Assembly: GCA_030267565.1 (NCBI GenBank)
Contig: BRXU01000007.1
Span: forward strand, 1,240,001-1,304,000
Length of the DNA stretch: 64,000 nt
Reading direction: 5' to 3'
DNA from: Pleodorina starrii
Lineage: Eukaryota > Chlorophyta > Chlorophyceae > Chlamydomonadales > Volvocaceae
Shown here one piece after another: positions 25,028-37,300 of this stretch (its first letter is position 1; every line of letters begins with the position of its first letter). The notes under the pieces were generated by a model that saw nothing but the letters and a program-made list of their open reading frames with translations, had not been told where the DNA came from and did not search any database. The position numbers and the translations under genes were made by a program.

Positions 25028-25798
25028 TTACGAGAAGTCCGCTCCAATGACCCCCAGGTAGTCCTCCTTCATGGTGGCGATGCAAAACTGGTCAAGGGGG
25101 GGTTGGGGGGGCGGGTGGGTGCGGCGAGGAGGGGGGGGGGGGCGGGTGGGAGGGCGGGCGGGAGGGGTGGGAGCTGGAGCGAGACCCGACCCGACCGCGA
25201 CACGCCACCAGTCAACCAGGAGCGGCAGGAGGCGACCCCCTGGAGAGGAGGAGGGGAGAGGAGAGGCGACCCCGGCCTTCCCACATTCGCCGCCGGCCCG
25301 CATAGTTCACCCCCCCCCACACACACACTCCACCCACCCCACCCATAGACACCCCGATTTCCCTGACTCCCTCCTCCCCCCGGCCCCCCCCGCACTCACC
25401 ACCTCTGTGGGGTCGTACTTGATACCCACGATCCGTACTCGCACGTGGGTGCCGATCTGGATGTGGGTCGTCTGGTCAACGGAGATCCAGCTGTTGTCGC
25501 CCGAGGCGTCGAATTCAAACTCCTCCGGAATCAACTATGGAGGGGCGGGAAGGGGGCCGAAGGGGGGTGGAGGGCGGCGGCAAGGAAGGCGGCGGCGCGG
25601 CGGAGACGGAGGGTGGGGCGGGGGGTGAGTTGGGGGCGGGGGGCGGCATCACGGGTTGAGAGCAGCGAGCTGAGAGCGGGTGGTGGGGGGGCGGGTGGGA
25701 GCCCCCGTGTGGGTGGTGTGTGACCGCCATTGGTGGTGTGTGTTCGCCTCGGGTGTGCTGGAGGTCCTTGGGGGGGCTGCAGGCCCTGGCAGAAAGCC

Positions 25799-25893
<95 letters not shown>

Positions 25894-27031
25894 GACGGAG
25901 GTACGCGGCCCTTCTGGGGAATGGTGTGTGTTTGGGTTGCAGACCAACCGCCAACCCCCCCCCCCTTGCCCGCCCCGCCCCCGTTCCTCGTCGTGCACGC
26001 CGTACTCACGTGCTGTGTGACGAACAGCTGCAGCGGACCCGCCTGCGCAAAGAAACCCATCTGCGTGCACCCGAAGGGGGGGGGGAAGGGGGGGCCAGGG
26101 GAGGGAAGGGTGGGGAGGGGAGGGGGGCAGGGGAGGGGAGGGGAGGGGAACGGGAACACAGCCGGTCTGTCTCTCGTCCAACAAAGAGGGAAGAGGGGAA
26201 ACAGGGAAGAGGGAAGAGGGGGGACCTGTTGTGTGTGTGTGTGTGTCAGGGAGGGAGAGAGAGAGAGAGAAACCGAGAGAGCGCTGACTGCTGCCTGTGC
26301 TGTGTGCTGCAACCCACTCCACTCCACCTGGCGACAACCTTGCCCCTCTCCTCTCCTCTCCACTCCTCTCCTGCGCACACCGCGCTTAACCCCCTCCCCT
26401 CCCCTCCCCTCCCCTCCTGCCGTACCTTGTTGACCGACGTCACCACCGCATCCAGCACCTCCTTCTTGTACGGCCGACACACGATGCAGCCGTACGTCAC
26501 ATCGAAGGTGGCAAACCCCGACTGGTCCTGACGGATACGGCCCTGAGGGCGGAGGAGGGGCGGGACAGGGGGGCAAGGGGGGAGGGACGGGGAAGAACTG
26601 GGTTCGGATGGATGGGTGGGGTGGGCAGGTGACGGGCCGAGGGGGAGCTGGGGTGTGGAGGCGCAGTGTGGGTGTGCGCTGGGGGCCAGCGGGCGGTGGA
26701 GGTAGGCTGGGGTTTGGGGGGCATTGGGCGGGATGGCTGGGGGCGGGGGCGTAAGAGACCGCCAGAGCGGTCTTCGTGACGACGTACCTGACCAATGTCG
26801 TCGACCTTGGCCACTGCAACCACGTATCCGTACTTGCCCGTGCACGTGCCCTCCGTCTGCGCAGTGGGGGCGCCTTCGATTACATTGCTGTTCCACAGCG
26901 AGCGGGCGAGATGCCAGGCCTGGCTCGTTTACCTCGGCGATGAGCTTCTCGCGGATGACCTCGCGAAGCTTAGGACCGAAGTGCTTGGGGTGTATGTCTA
27001 TGGACTTGTTGAGCGTAAGGTAGTAAAACAT
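25028..27031 (-). CDS. RPB7: RNA polymerase II subunit RPB7, six exons
   Basis: RPB7 pairs with RPB4 as the stalk of nuclear RNA polymerase II, contacting nascent RNA. Exons on the minus strand: 27031-26933, 26856-26788, 26542-26426, 26060-26010, 25534-25400, 25087-25028. They join in frame to 176 residues, the usual length. Family signatures are MFYYLTLNKSIDIHPKHFGP at the start, TEGTCTGKYGYVVAVAKVDD in the middle of the tip domain, VTYGCIVCRPYKKEVLDAVV, and MGFFAQAGPLQLFVTQH leading into the OB (S1-like) domain. The protein ends MKEDYLGVIGADFS, matching the DDYLG ending of the family. All introns are GT-AG. Intron 4 holds a long CAGA tetranucleotide array. It is divergent from the coiled-coil gene starting at 27661. 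Confidence 0.97.
25797..25893 (+). repeat. CAGA tetranucleotide microsatellite
   Basis: About 24 perfect CAGA units lie in RPB7 intron 4. The array opens long QTDR/CLSV-type frames on both strands that are not genes. Confidence 0.95.
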
Positions 27032-27660
27032 TTCGGCGCGAGCCGGGGCCGCTTGCCCCCCAGCCGCTTTAAGCGGAGGCTTTCAGCGAATCTAGGAGAT
27101 ATAAATTTGATAGTTTGACGGGGTTGTTGTCCCTATCTGTGTGGGAGAGACTGTCAGCTGTAAGTGCGTGAAATAACTCGAAAGAAGGACTGCGCACGGC
27201 TGTGCTTACAGCGGTTTGGAGAGGGCGTTGCTACACGCACTGTGTACGTACGCACGAAGCAAGGCTTGGCAGCGTTGGGAAGGATTCTAACGGACAACCG
27301 CCAGTACGGAGCGTTTCTACTGTTTAAGCAGCAGCAGAGCGGATTGAAGCCCACTCAATGCCGTCAATCGCGCACTGACTGCCGGCTGTAAGCTTATTGC
27401 CGCCTAACTTAGGACACGGCCTGTTATCATTCAAATTCTACATCAACGCGAGACATCAACGCGAACTGTCTATGTTCGCCGGTAGCCTTCGTAGTGACCT
27501 GTTACAATGTTACAAATAATTACATTGGCACGAGTCGTCTGAATAAACCTTTGTAACGAAGGATTTAACTCGCGCGCGACCGGATGCAAGTGTATTACGC
27601 ATCCTCGTGCTACTGAACATCTCGAGGACAGCCCCACGAGCTCACACCTCCTATCACTTA
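27032..27660. promoter_or_regulatory. Divergent promoter region of RPB7 and the coiled-coil gene
   Basis: This 629-base, relatively AT-rich interval separates two start codons that point away from each other. A TATAAA word occurs at 27100, 69 bases upstream of the RPB7 ATG (read as TTTATA from that gene) and far from the other start. No experimental support. Confidence 0.45.
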
Positions 27661-30600
27661 ATGCCGTGGCGCAATAGTAATGCGCGGGGCTCGGGCGGGG
27701 CCGACAACGTGTTGAAACACGGCACGGATGAGTGCCGAATTCGTCGGGATAAGCAACGACTGGAAAAAGAACTCCACAAGGAGCGCGCGCTGGATCACCG
27801 GGTAGCATGGGAGCAGAAGTTTAACAAGAACGCCGTGGTAAGCCGGGAAGACGCGAAGCCGGGCGTCAGGCAAAGGGCTCTGGAACGTGGGTCACGCACC
27901 CCGCATTTCGCCGCATCCAATTAGGACTACTGGGTCGCTAATACGGGGCACAAAAATCAACAGCATACATGGCTTCTCAAATAAACGCAGCGAAGCAAAC
28001 CACTTGGCATGAATTCCAGCTCGCAAAACCCAACAAAACCCAACTTCTGCGTTACTCACCCATCCGCTTGCCGAGCTCCCGAGCCGCACGACCGCTGACC
28101 CTTCGTTCCACTAGGTTTACACCACTTTCCCATCCAAACCCAGCATATGCACACCATCAACCGCACACACAAGCAAACAAATCCCATCCACACAAATCTC
28201 AGGCCCCGTACTGCGAGCACGCCAGCTCCTCAGCCGCCCCCATCTCCCCGCCATCTCCCTCATCTCACACACCCCAACTCGACGCCACCCACACACTCCT
28301 ACCGCTCTGCCCTACACTGCCTGCACCATCTGTCGGCCGCCATCCACCGCCCATTGGCCTCCCGTCACCGCTTTGGACCCGGTTTTGACCCGGTTTTGTT
28401 GTCGGCGAAACGGCGCACGGTTCAAAACCCGTCCGTTCTCTCGTCGTCACCAGCCGTTACCCTAACCCACCCACCCACCCACCCCACACACCCACACACA
28501 CCCTTTACGTCGCCTCTCTGCTCCTCCCCCCTTTTCTATCCCCTTTGATGGCCGTCTCCTCACCCTCATCAGCATATCGCAAAAGCACACCATTCCACTC
28601 CCATCTCCGTCCCCCAAACCCGCCCCCAACCCACCCCAAAACACACACACCCACAGTCCCACACATACACAGTCACACCCACAGCCCTCCCGCCCCAAAC
28701 ACCCACACCCACACTCACACCCACACACCCACACCCACCCCTACAGGACGAGGACCTGATGTCTCAGGCTCACCGGTTGGAGGACGCGGGTTTGTTGTTG
28801 GAGGCCGCCAACGCCTACGCGCACCTACTCACCCGACCCGACCAGTTCCACAACAAGCCGCTCCGAGACCACCTGGCCGAACTGGTCAAGCGGGTCAACA
28901 GGTGGGGATGAAACAGAAGGTGATGCCGCAGGGAAGGGGAACGGAGATGTGTGTATGTTTGTGTATGCCGGTGTATGCCTGTTGTGTATGTTTGTGCGGG
29001 GTTGGGAGCTGCCCTGCGACTGCTCCACCCGACTGCGCCCCCTCCCTCCCTCCCTCCCTCCCAGCCCAACCCCCGGGCTCCGACTCTGCCCCCCGCCATC
29101 CCTCACTCACTCACCCCCACCCCACCCCCGGCCCCCTCTCCTTACTGCTGCTCCCCGTCCCTCCTCCCCTCCCCCCCTCAGGCAGCAGGCAGAAGCCAAG
29201 TTGCAAGAGAGGCGGGCGGAGTTGGACGAGGAGGGGCGGCTGTGGCCTGGGAGGCCGCGGGGACTGGACAGCCCGAGGGAGCGCGGAGGGGTCCCCGCCC
29301 GGGGGGGGCCCCGCCATGACAAACCCGTGGGTGAGGGGGGCCGGGTGGGTGTGTATGGGTGTGTGGGTGGAGGGGTGGGTGGATGGGGGGGTGAGGCGAG
29401 GGGTTTGGGGGTTTGTGGGTTTCGGGCTAAGAGGGAAGACGACTAACAGAGGCGCTTTGGGCGGCCGTGTCGTGTGGTAGAAGGTGGCGGGTTTTAAGAT
29501 TTTACGTGCCATGATACCCCAAGGATGATCCTCGTCCCCTCCCTGGCCCTCTTGGCCTCTTGGTGGCCCACTACCTGTGGTGGCACGTGTCACTCCCTCT
29601 CCCTGTCCCCTCCCCGGCGACCCCTCAAACACCCCCACCGCTGCCCCAATTCTCACCTTGCCGCCCCCCCTTACCACCCCCACCCCCACCTCCACCGCCA
29701 CCCCCACCGCGGCATCACATCACATGCTATCACAACTCATCCCACCCCACCCCACCCCACTGCCTCTGCGCCCTCAGGCCCCTGCACGCCCATGTCTCCG
29801 GAGGCTTACCGGGCGGAGCTTGCGGCTCAGGTGCGTGTGTGCACGTCTGTCTGTGTGTGTTCATGTCTGTGGGCGTTTTCAAGTAAATTAGACTGCATTT
29901 GTATTTGCATGTGTGTATGTGTTTGTATGTCTCTTGGGATATGATGGGAGGTTTCGAGCGGGGGGCGATTGCTCGTCCGATCGATTCCGTACTTTTCTTG
30001 GCTCCCCTCCCTATACCTGTCTGGATTCCCCATACATACACATGTACATATACACATGTACATATACCGGTACATACATACATACATACAAACATACGGA
30101 TATGGGTCTCTGGAGGGTGTGGAGGCGCTTTGGCTCTCCTGCCCCGCCCTCCTGTCAAGCCCTCGATGCGCACCGCTGCTCCTCAGCTGGGTTGATGCAC
30201 CGCAGCTAATCGGCTCCCTCCTGCCTCCACCCCAACCCCCCTACCCTGCCCCCCTCCTGGCCCCCCCTCCTGCCCCCCCGCCCTCCTGGCCCCCTGGACA
30301 TGAGTGCACAGGCGATGGACAACCGGCGGCGACGTGAGGAGGCGAGGAAGGCGGATGAGCTGTTGGAACAAAAGCAGGTCGCTATCGCGGCGGCGATGGT
30401 GGGTCGGAGGGTTGCCGAGTGTGGGTGTGGGTGGGTGTGGGTGTGGGTGGTAGAAGATAAGGAACCGTAGCGGTGGATGCGTGGGTGGGTGGGTGGGTGG
30501 CTGGCTGGTAATTAAGATGATGAAGGGTGGCGATGGGTTGTAGTGCACAGACGATGGGTGGGTGGGTGGGTGGGTGGCTGGCGGACCGGGGTTCGTGCTA

Positions 30601-32222
30601 AAAGCGTCATCACCCCCCCCTCCCTCCCGCCGTCGCCCCGGTCCGGTTGGGTAACTTCAACTCCCGTTGTACGGCAGGAGGCGCTGGAGCAGCACCGGCG
30701 GAAAGTAGTTGGCGGCAACGATAAGCTGTCGTACGCCAACGAGATGGATCTGGAACGGAAAAACCGTCAGGAGGACCGCCGCCGGCAGTACTGCGCGGAG
30801 TGGGACCAACTGAAGCAAGCGGGTGGGCCTGGAGTACGACAGTCGTACGATTTGGACGAGTTGCGCCGGCGGGAGCAGGTGGGTGGGCTGCTGCCTGTAC
30901 TGCACTGTACTGCACTGGGTTGGGAATTCCCACTTTACTTGTGCGATAGCGCGCAGAAGCGGTGAAGGGCAGGTGGGGCGAATTAGCCCTGAAGAGAAGG
31001 AAAAAGAGAGGGAGAGGGAGAGGGAGAGGGAGAGGGAGAGGGAGAGGGAGAGGGAGAGGGAGAGGGAGAGGGAGAGGGAGAGGGAGAGGGAGAGGGAGAG
31101 GGAGAGGGAGAGGGAGCACACCACAAACACGGCACCTGCACACCACCCACCGGCAAAAAACAACCTAAACACATTACGACTAAAAAACTGCCGCTGACAT
31201 TTTTCTCTCTCTATCCACCCCCTTGGTTACGACTCCCAGGTCCAGAATGCTCACGCCCACGCGGCCCTCATGAGGGCATCCTACGAGGCGCCGCCCCGCG
31301 GCCCGCAGGGGGCGCAGTACCACGACGCCTACGGGCGCGACCCACGGGTCATTCAGGCGGAGGAGATGGCGGCGGCGGCCGCTGCAGGCGGCGGCGGCGG
31401 CGGCGCCTACCACCACCGGCCCGCCTCCGCCGCCGCCGCCCGGGAGCGCAACAATGCCGCCAATTTCGAGCGGAAATACATTCCGGGCCATCCATACGCG
31501 CCGCCGGGTGGGTTGGCGCCGCCGCCGCCGCCGCAGGAGGCGTGGCCGGTGGCGGCGGCGGCGGCGGCGGTGGGGGCGCAGCGGGCTGGCGGGGCGCCGG
31601 CGGCGGCTGCTGCTGGGCTCCGGGGCGTGTTGAAGTCGCCGTACGCTCGTCCCGGGGTGGATAAGCCGCACGTCCGCATTGATCCTCAGGTGAGGAGGGA
31701 GGGGGCGGGAGGGGGCGGGAGGGAGGGGAGGGGAGGGAGGGTCCCTCCCGTTTACATCCATTTTCCCTCGTATAGGTACCGGTATATGTGCCGAAGTCGC
31801 GAAACTGTCGAGAACCCCCCCCCACACACACACACCCACGCACACGCACACCCCAATCCAACACACACACCCCAATCCAGAGTGTGCCACCCCTTCCCTT
31901 CCTTTCCCGTCATAATCTTTAATTTACATCTGTAATTTCCCCGCTTTTCGCCGCAGCCATGCACCTCTCCCCTCCCCTCCCCTCCTCTCCCTCTTCCCCA
32001 CTCCCTCCCCTCCCTCTCCCCCTCCCTCTCCCCCTCCGCCCCCCCCAGGTGGTCCGATCCCATCAACAGGCCTTTATCGAAAAGCACCGGAAGCCCGATC
32101 CGCCACCGCAGCAGCAAAATGTGCCGCTGAGACTGCGGAAGGAGGCGGCGAGGCGGCCGGAACAGCCCGTACTTGCGTACGGCGCGGCGGCTGCGTCGTA
32201 CGGCGGAGCGGGCTGGTGGTAG
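27661..32222 (+). CDS. Charged coiled-coil protein of unknown function, eight exons
   Basis: Exons: 27661-27837, 28747-28901, 29182-29330, 29778-29830, 30312-30398, 30678-30878, 31240-31689, 32049-32222. They are in frame from ATG to TAG, about 481 residues. Most of the first 300 residues are Arg/Lys/Glu-rich and helical in character, for example DECRIRRDKQRLEKELHKER, RRRREEARKADELLEQKQ and ANEMDLERKNRQEDRRRQYC. They alternate with shorter ordered-looking segments (LEDAGLLLEAANAYAHLLTR). The C-terminal third is Ala/Gly/Pro/Tyr-rich. Such proteins are common among axonemal and basal-body components of flagellated algae, but I do not recognise the family and make no functional claim. The start at 27661 is the first ATG of the open frame, and exon 1 ends at a clear GTAAGC donor. 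An extra exon within the 909-base first intron cannot be ruled out. Confidence 0.8.
31007..31115 (+). repeat. GGGAGA hexanucleotide microsatellite
   Basis: About 18 copies of GGGAGA lie in intron 6 of the coiled-coil gene. Confidence 0.95.
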
Positions 32223-32317
32223 TGAGGAGGCCGTGGTGGTGGTGGTGCGGTGTGTTTCGGTGCCCGGGGCTCCCGGGAGGGGGCCGTCGTGCATCTGGGA
32301 GGGAGGGAGGGGAGGAG

Positions 32318-32369
32318 AGCGAGGGGAGGGGAGGGGAGGGGAGGGGAGGGGAGGGGAGGGGAGGGGAGG
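32318..32369 (+). repeat. GGGGA pentamer array
   Basis: Eight to nine copies of GGGGA lie just downstream of the coiled-coil gene stop codon, probably in its 3' UTR. Confidence 0.85.
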
Positions 32370-33621
32370 AGGGAGTGTGTACCTTATTGACAAGTAGGTA
32401 GGAAGGTACCAGTGGGTAGTTAGGTAGGTAGGTAGGTAGGAAGATAGGTACCTGGTCGAAAGCAAATTGAACGCAGGCTGGCAAGCAGGGCGCAGGGGTG
32501 CAGTCTGGGGCAGGTGGGGCAGGTAGGCAGCGGTGGAGGATGGAGCAGCGCAGAGCGAAGCAGGCGAGCGGACTGGCGGAATGGCGGGCAGGCAGGCGGG
32601 TGGGGATAGTGGGACGTAGCAGCAGCAGGAGGAGGAGGAGGAGGATTTGCAGCACTGCAGCAGCCATTATGGTGGGAGGTGGTCTAGGTCGAGATATGCG
32701 CGCGAGCGCGCCCGATTCGTACGAGTTACGAGGCAGCGGTTGGTCGCCTTGAGCGGCCAAAGCCGTCGTCGGCACCGGTGGCTGTTAGGTCTCTTCCTCC
32801 ATGACTAGATGTGACATGACATGAAATGGCATGAAATGACGGCAATGCAGAGGGGCATCCGGTACGATTAAATATTTTCCTCGTCTGCTTGTGTGTGTGT
32901 TTTGCGGGATGAGCGCACCCGGTATGGGTGGAGGGTAGTGTGTGACCTTGTGGACATTGTACACTGTACGGCACAATGTGCAGTGCCGGAGAGAGCTGAG
33001 GCTGAGGCCTGAGGCCTGTATTGGCACGTGTGTGAGACGAGATGAGATGAGATGTTCTTTCTTTTACTTTTTCCCGATGTACGGAATGCCGTACTAAAGT
33101 ACATTAGCACCGTCCAAATATTGCCGCAAGCGGCAAAAGGTGTGGGAGCCCCCTGGGGGCCCTAGCAAAGGCAATTTGAAACCCTAAGAACTATTCGGGC
33201 CTTTGAGTGGAGCGCTTGGTGTGTGTGTGTGTGTGTGCGTAGATAGGTCTTGATGACGATGTGCTCCTGGCGATGAGGGACCGACCCGCGGGTCGGCTCA
33301 AAGCCCCTTGGCGGCGAGGGCCGGTGGCGGCACCCAAGGGCCGGGGCCCGGTCCATGTGTTGGGAACCAGCGGTTGGTTGGTTTCAGTTGGTTGGTTTAG
33401 TTGGTTGGTGGGTACTAAGATGACAGGCGATGGTGCAAACGGTCAGCAGGCGTGTCCGGTATCCGGTTGAAAGCGACGGATGGGGGTCGGTGCAGTGCAG
33501 TTGGGGCCGACCTCCAACCGGCCTTCAGCAGACCTTCGGGGCCGACCTCTCTTCGACGAACACACAGTGTTCAGGACAGGCGTCCGACTGATGTGCCCCA
33601 CTCCACTGTCCACTTCCCTTC

Positions 33622-33664
33622 CCTTAGGGTTTTAGGGTTTTAGGGTTTAAAACCCTAAAACCCC
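33622..33664. repeat. Interstitial TTTTAGGG repeats in inverted orientation
   Basis: Three TTTTAGGG-type units are followed by GGGTTTAAAACCCTAAAACC, so that telomere-like units face each other across a TTTAAA centre. TTTTAGGG is the telomere unit of Chlamydomonas. The block is internal, between two convergent genes. Confidence 0.85.
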
Positions 33665-34102
33665 CCTGGACACTTTGCGTTCAAGAGACTACGAAACTGT
33701 TGACGGGAGGGAAGACCCCCTCCCCATCGCCACCAGTCCACCACCCCAATCGGCACCGAGTGTCCCCCCCTTCACAATCTTCTACACGAAACCCATCGAG
33801 AAACAATCTCCAGGAAGGGGGCCCAGATCCAAAGCGGGCAAGCAGTAGCAGCAGACGACGCAGTGAGCAACGCCATGTACCGGCGGCATGTCGCAGCAGC
33901 AGCAGCCGCGTTTGCGGTGGCCGCCCTCCCCCCGAACTACATCCTTCTTGCCACGCCTTACCACGTCCCCTTACCTGGAGGCCCCGTCCGGCCCCACCCC
34001 ACCCCACCCCGAATAAAACCAAACCGGCTGCCAACAAACATCGGACCCCCCACCACCACTACCTGGGTCCACGCCTGTCCGCACGCACGCATGCCGGCGT
34101 GC

Positions 34103-34133
<31 letters not shown>

Positions 34134-34371
34134 GAGGCGGATGGGAAGCCGCCTTCCTTTCCTCCCTCCTTCCCTCCCTCCTTCCTTCCTTTCTTCCCTC
34201 CTGCCTCCTCAACCCACAGCCGAACACCAACCCTAAGGCCAAATCCACCCATCCGCCCGTCCGCTTGCCTGCGCCCTCCTTACCACCCTCCACAAGACTC
34301 GCGCGAGGACCTCGGACCCCGGACCTCGGATCCCGTTCAGCCCCGTTCATCTCATCTCATCTCATCTCGTC

Positions 34372-37300
34372 TCACAAGCTGCCTCCGCCGCCCACCGCAA
34401 AGGGCCCAAAGTCCTGCTCCGCCCCCACACCCCCCGCGCCGCCCAGCCCTCCCCCCAGTCCGCTGGCGCCACCCGAGGCCCCCATGTCGTACTTGGATCG
34501 CTCCCGGGCGGTCACCTTGGACAGGTAGGCCCGGTCCTGGGATACCTGGGGGGGGGAAGGGGGGGCGTGTGTGTATGCGTGTGGTGGGGGGGGGAGGGGA
34601 GGGATATGTATGTGTATGTGTGTGTCCGATGGGGTGCGGGTCATTCATTCCGCGCTGCAGCTCCATTCTCAACCCCCCCCCCACATCCCCCCCCACACAC
34701 AAACAAACACACAAACAAACACACTCGCGTATCCCCCCATCCGCCTCCGCCCCGCCCCCCCCGCCCCGCCCCTCCTTCTTGCAAACCCACCATCTCATTC
34801 GCCTGCTGCAGCCGCTTGCCCAGCTCCAGAACCAGCCGCATCCGCTCGTCCAGAGCCGCCACCCCCGCGGCACTGTCCCACACGCCCCCGCCCCCGACCA
34901 CACCGCCGCCACCGCCCAGTGTCAGGCCCGAGGTGGAGCGGGAGGCAGAGGAGGAGGCGGCGGCGCCGGTGGCGGCGCGCGTCTCGTCCGCGAATCGGAC
35001 CATGCCGGTGCGTCCGTCGATCTTGGCGTGGATCTGACCCGCGGCAACCATCCTGCGGTGGGAGGGAGGGAGGGAGGGAGGGAGGGAGGGAGGGAGGGAG
35101 GGAGGGTGGGGCACAAGCGGGAGGGAGGGTTGTCCACGTATAGGGGGGGGGTTGAAGAGTGGTCTGGTCACCGTGCCCCCTCCCTCCCTCTCCTCCCCCG
35201 GGGGCCCCAACCCCCCCTCCGCCCTCCCCTCTCCCCCCCTCCAGTCAGCCACCCGCCTGAGTATGCGCGCCTCCGCCTCCTCCGCCCCCGGCAGCCCGGC
35301 ATGTGCCGCAATGTCGGTCAGAGAGAGGGTGAGGAAGGTCTGAGTGAGGCGCTGAATGGAGCGGACGGCGAGGGAGGCCACCACCTGGCGGACCAGACCC
35401 AGGTTGTTGTCCTGAGGGGGGGGGGAGGGGGGGGAGGGGAGGGGAGGATGGAGGGGAGGGAGGCATGGGAAGAGGCCGGAAGGGATGAGGGAAAGGAATC
35501 GGAGTGGCCCCGGGCCCAGCCCAGCCCCGACCCAGCCCCGACCCAGCTCAGCCCCAAAGGCACGAACCCCTCCCCTCCCCTCCCCTCCCCTCCCCTCCCC
35601 TCCCCTCCCCTCCCCTCCCCTCCCCTCCCCTCCCCTCCCCTCCCCTCCCCTCCCCTCTCCCTCCCTCCCCTCCCCTTCCCGCCCCAAACCCACCGCGGCG
35701 AATGTGGCCGTGTGTTGGTCCGCCACCCGCCTCAGTCGGTCGGCGTTACGGGACGCGTAGGCAGACGCGAGCTCATTGTACGGCCGAGCCTCCGAATCGA
35801 TCACGTGCCGTACACATGACGAGGTGTACTTGGGCAGGTGCAGCAGCCCGCCTGAAGGGAGAAGGGGAGGGCCGCGTGCGTGTGCGTGTATGCGTGCGTG
35901 TTTTTGTCCGTGTGTGCGTGCGTGTGCGTGTGTGTATTGTGTGTCTCCCTCCCCACCGCACCCCCCGGGCGGCTCCACCCATCACGGCCCCACCAGCGCC
36001 ACCGGCGCCCCTGCCTCCCACTTCCCCTCCTTCACCCCCTCAACCCCCTCCCCCTCAACCCCCTCCCCCGCCCGCGCCCCTTTCCCCACCATCCCCTCCA
36101 GGAAAGGCCTCTTCTGCGACTTTACCGTTCACGGGCTCCGGCCTATACATGGATAACCCCCAACCCCCCCACCCCACTTCCCCCCTCCCCTGCCCCCTCC
36201 CCCTGCCCCCTCCCCCTCCCCTCCCCTCCCCTCCCCACCCCATTCCCCCCCACCCCCCGCCCCTTTCCCCCCTCCCCTCCCCCCGCCCCTCACCCGCGTG
36301 TATGAGGCACACCAGCACGTACTTCTTGTAGGCCGCAGCCACGATTGCGTTCCCAGCCACCGCGGGGGCAGTCACCGCCTGCAGCAGCAGCTCTAGAGCC
36401 CGGGGGTACTGCTTGCGACCTGGGGGGGGGAGGGAGGGAGGGAGTCCAGGGAGGGAGGGACAGTGGGACAGAGGGCGCATGGCCTGACATGCAGCAGCAG
36501 CAGCAGCGACCTGGATCCCCAACACACCCCAGACGCATCGGGGCCCAACGTCGGCCAACCGGCCCCAACCGGCCTCAGGTAAGCTCACATATACACACCA
36601 GTCCCTTCGGCCCCGCCCCCCTCCCCAGTGCTCCGCCTCGCCCCCCCCTTCCCTTTCCTCATGGAGGCCTGAGTGAGAGCCCCCGTCTACCACCCCCACC
36701 CCCACCACCACCCCCTGTATCGAGGGGTGGGTGGGTTGGGCATATGTCGGAGGTTTTGCCAAATGCTCCACACTCCCAGAGAAACCTCCTCCCCCGTTGC
36801 CATTGCTCTGTGCCCTCCCCACGAAAACAAACAAACACACACACACATACAATACAAACACAATACACACACCCGCCCTCGCTCGCCAGCTCCCGCACCC
36901 TGCCTCCCAACCCAAAACCCACAACCCACGCAAGCCCCCCCCTTCCCCCTCCCTCCCCCCTTCCCCCCCTCCCTCCTTCCCTCCCTCCCAGTCTCACCAA
37001 TGCACAGCATTCCCCCGTAGTAGCAGTACAGGAACAGGTCCGTGGGAATGCAGCCGGTCTGCTGGGGAGCCACATCCAGAATGTCGTCATCCAACACACA
37101 ACACGCGGCGTTGTAGCACCGGGACAGCAGGCAGCTGCGGGGGGGGGAGGAGGGAGGAGGGCGGGGGGGAGGAGGGAGGAGGGGGGGGGGTGGAGGGAGG
37201 AGGGCGGGGGAAGGGCGCAGGGGGCAAGGTCGGGGCCGGGGCCGGAGGCGGACAGGCGCGGGGGGAGGGGGCGGGGCCGGGAGGGGGCGGGGAAGGGGGA

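Larger units (their letters stand above)
32223..34371. other. Convergent intergenic region with telomere-like repeat
   Basis: About 2.1 kb lie between the ends of the coiled-coil gene and CSN3. It holds a GGGGA array at 32318-32369, a GACCCGCGGGTC palindrome at 33283, the inverted telomere-like block at 33622-33664, and an AGC run at 34107-34130. Small open frames show no recognisable protein. Confidence 0.5.

Noticed and set aside
25515..26819. Minus-strand 434-codon and plus-strand QTDR-type frames
   Set aside because: They cross RPB7 introns and the CAGA microsatellite. The RPB7 exons account for the conserved sequence.
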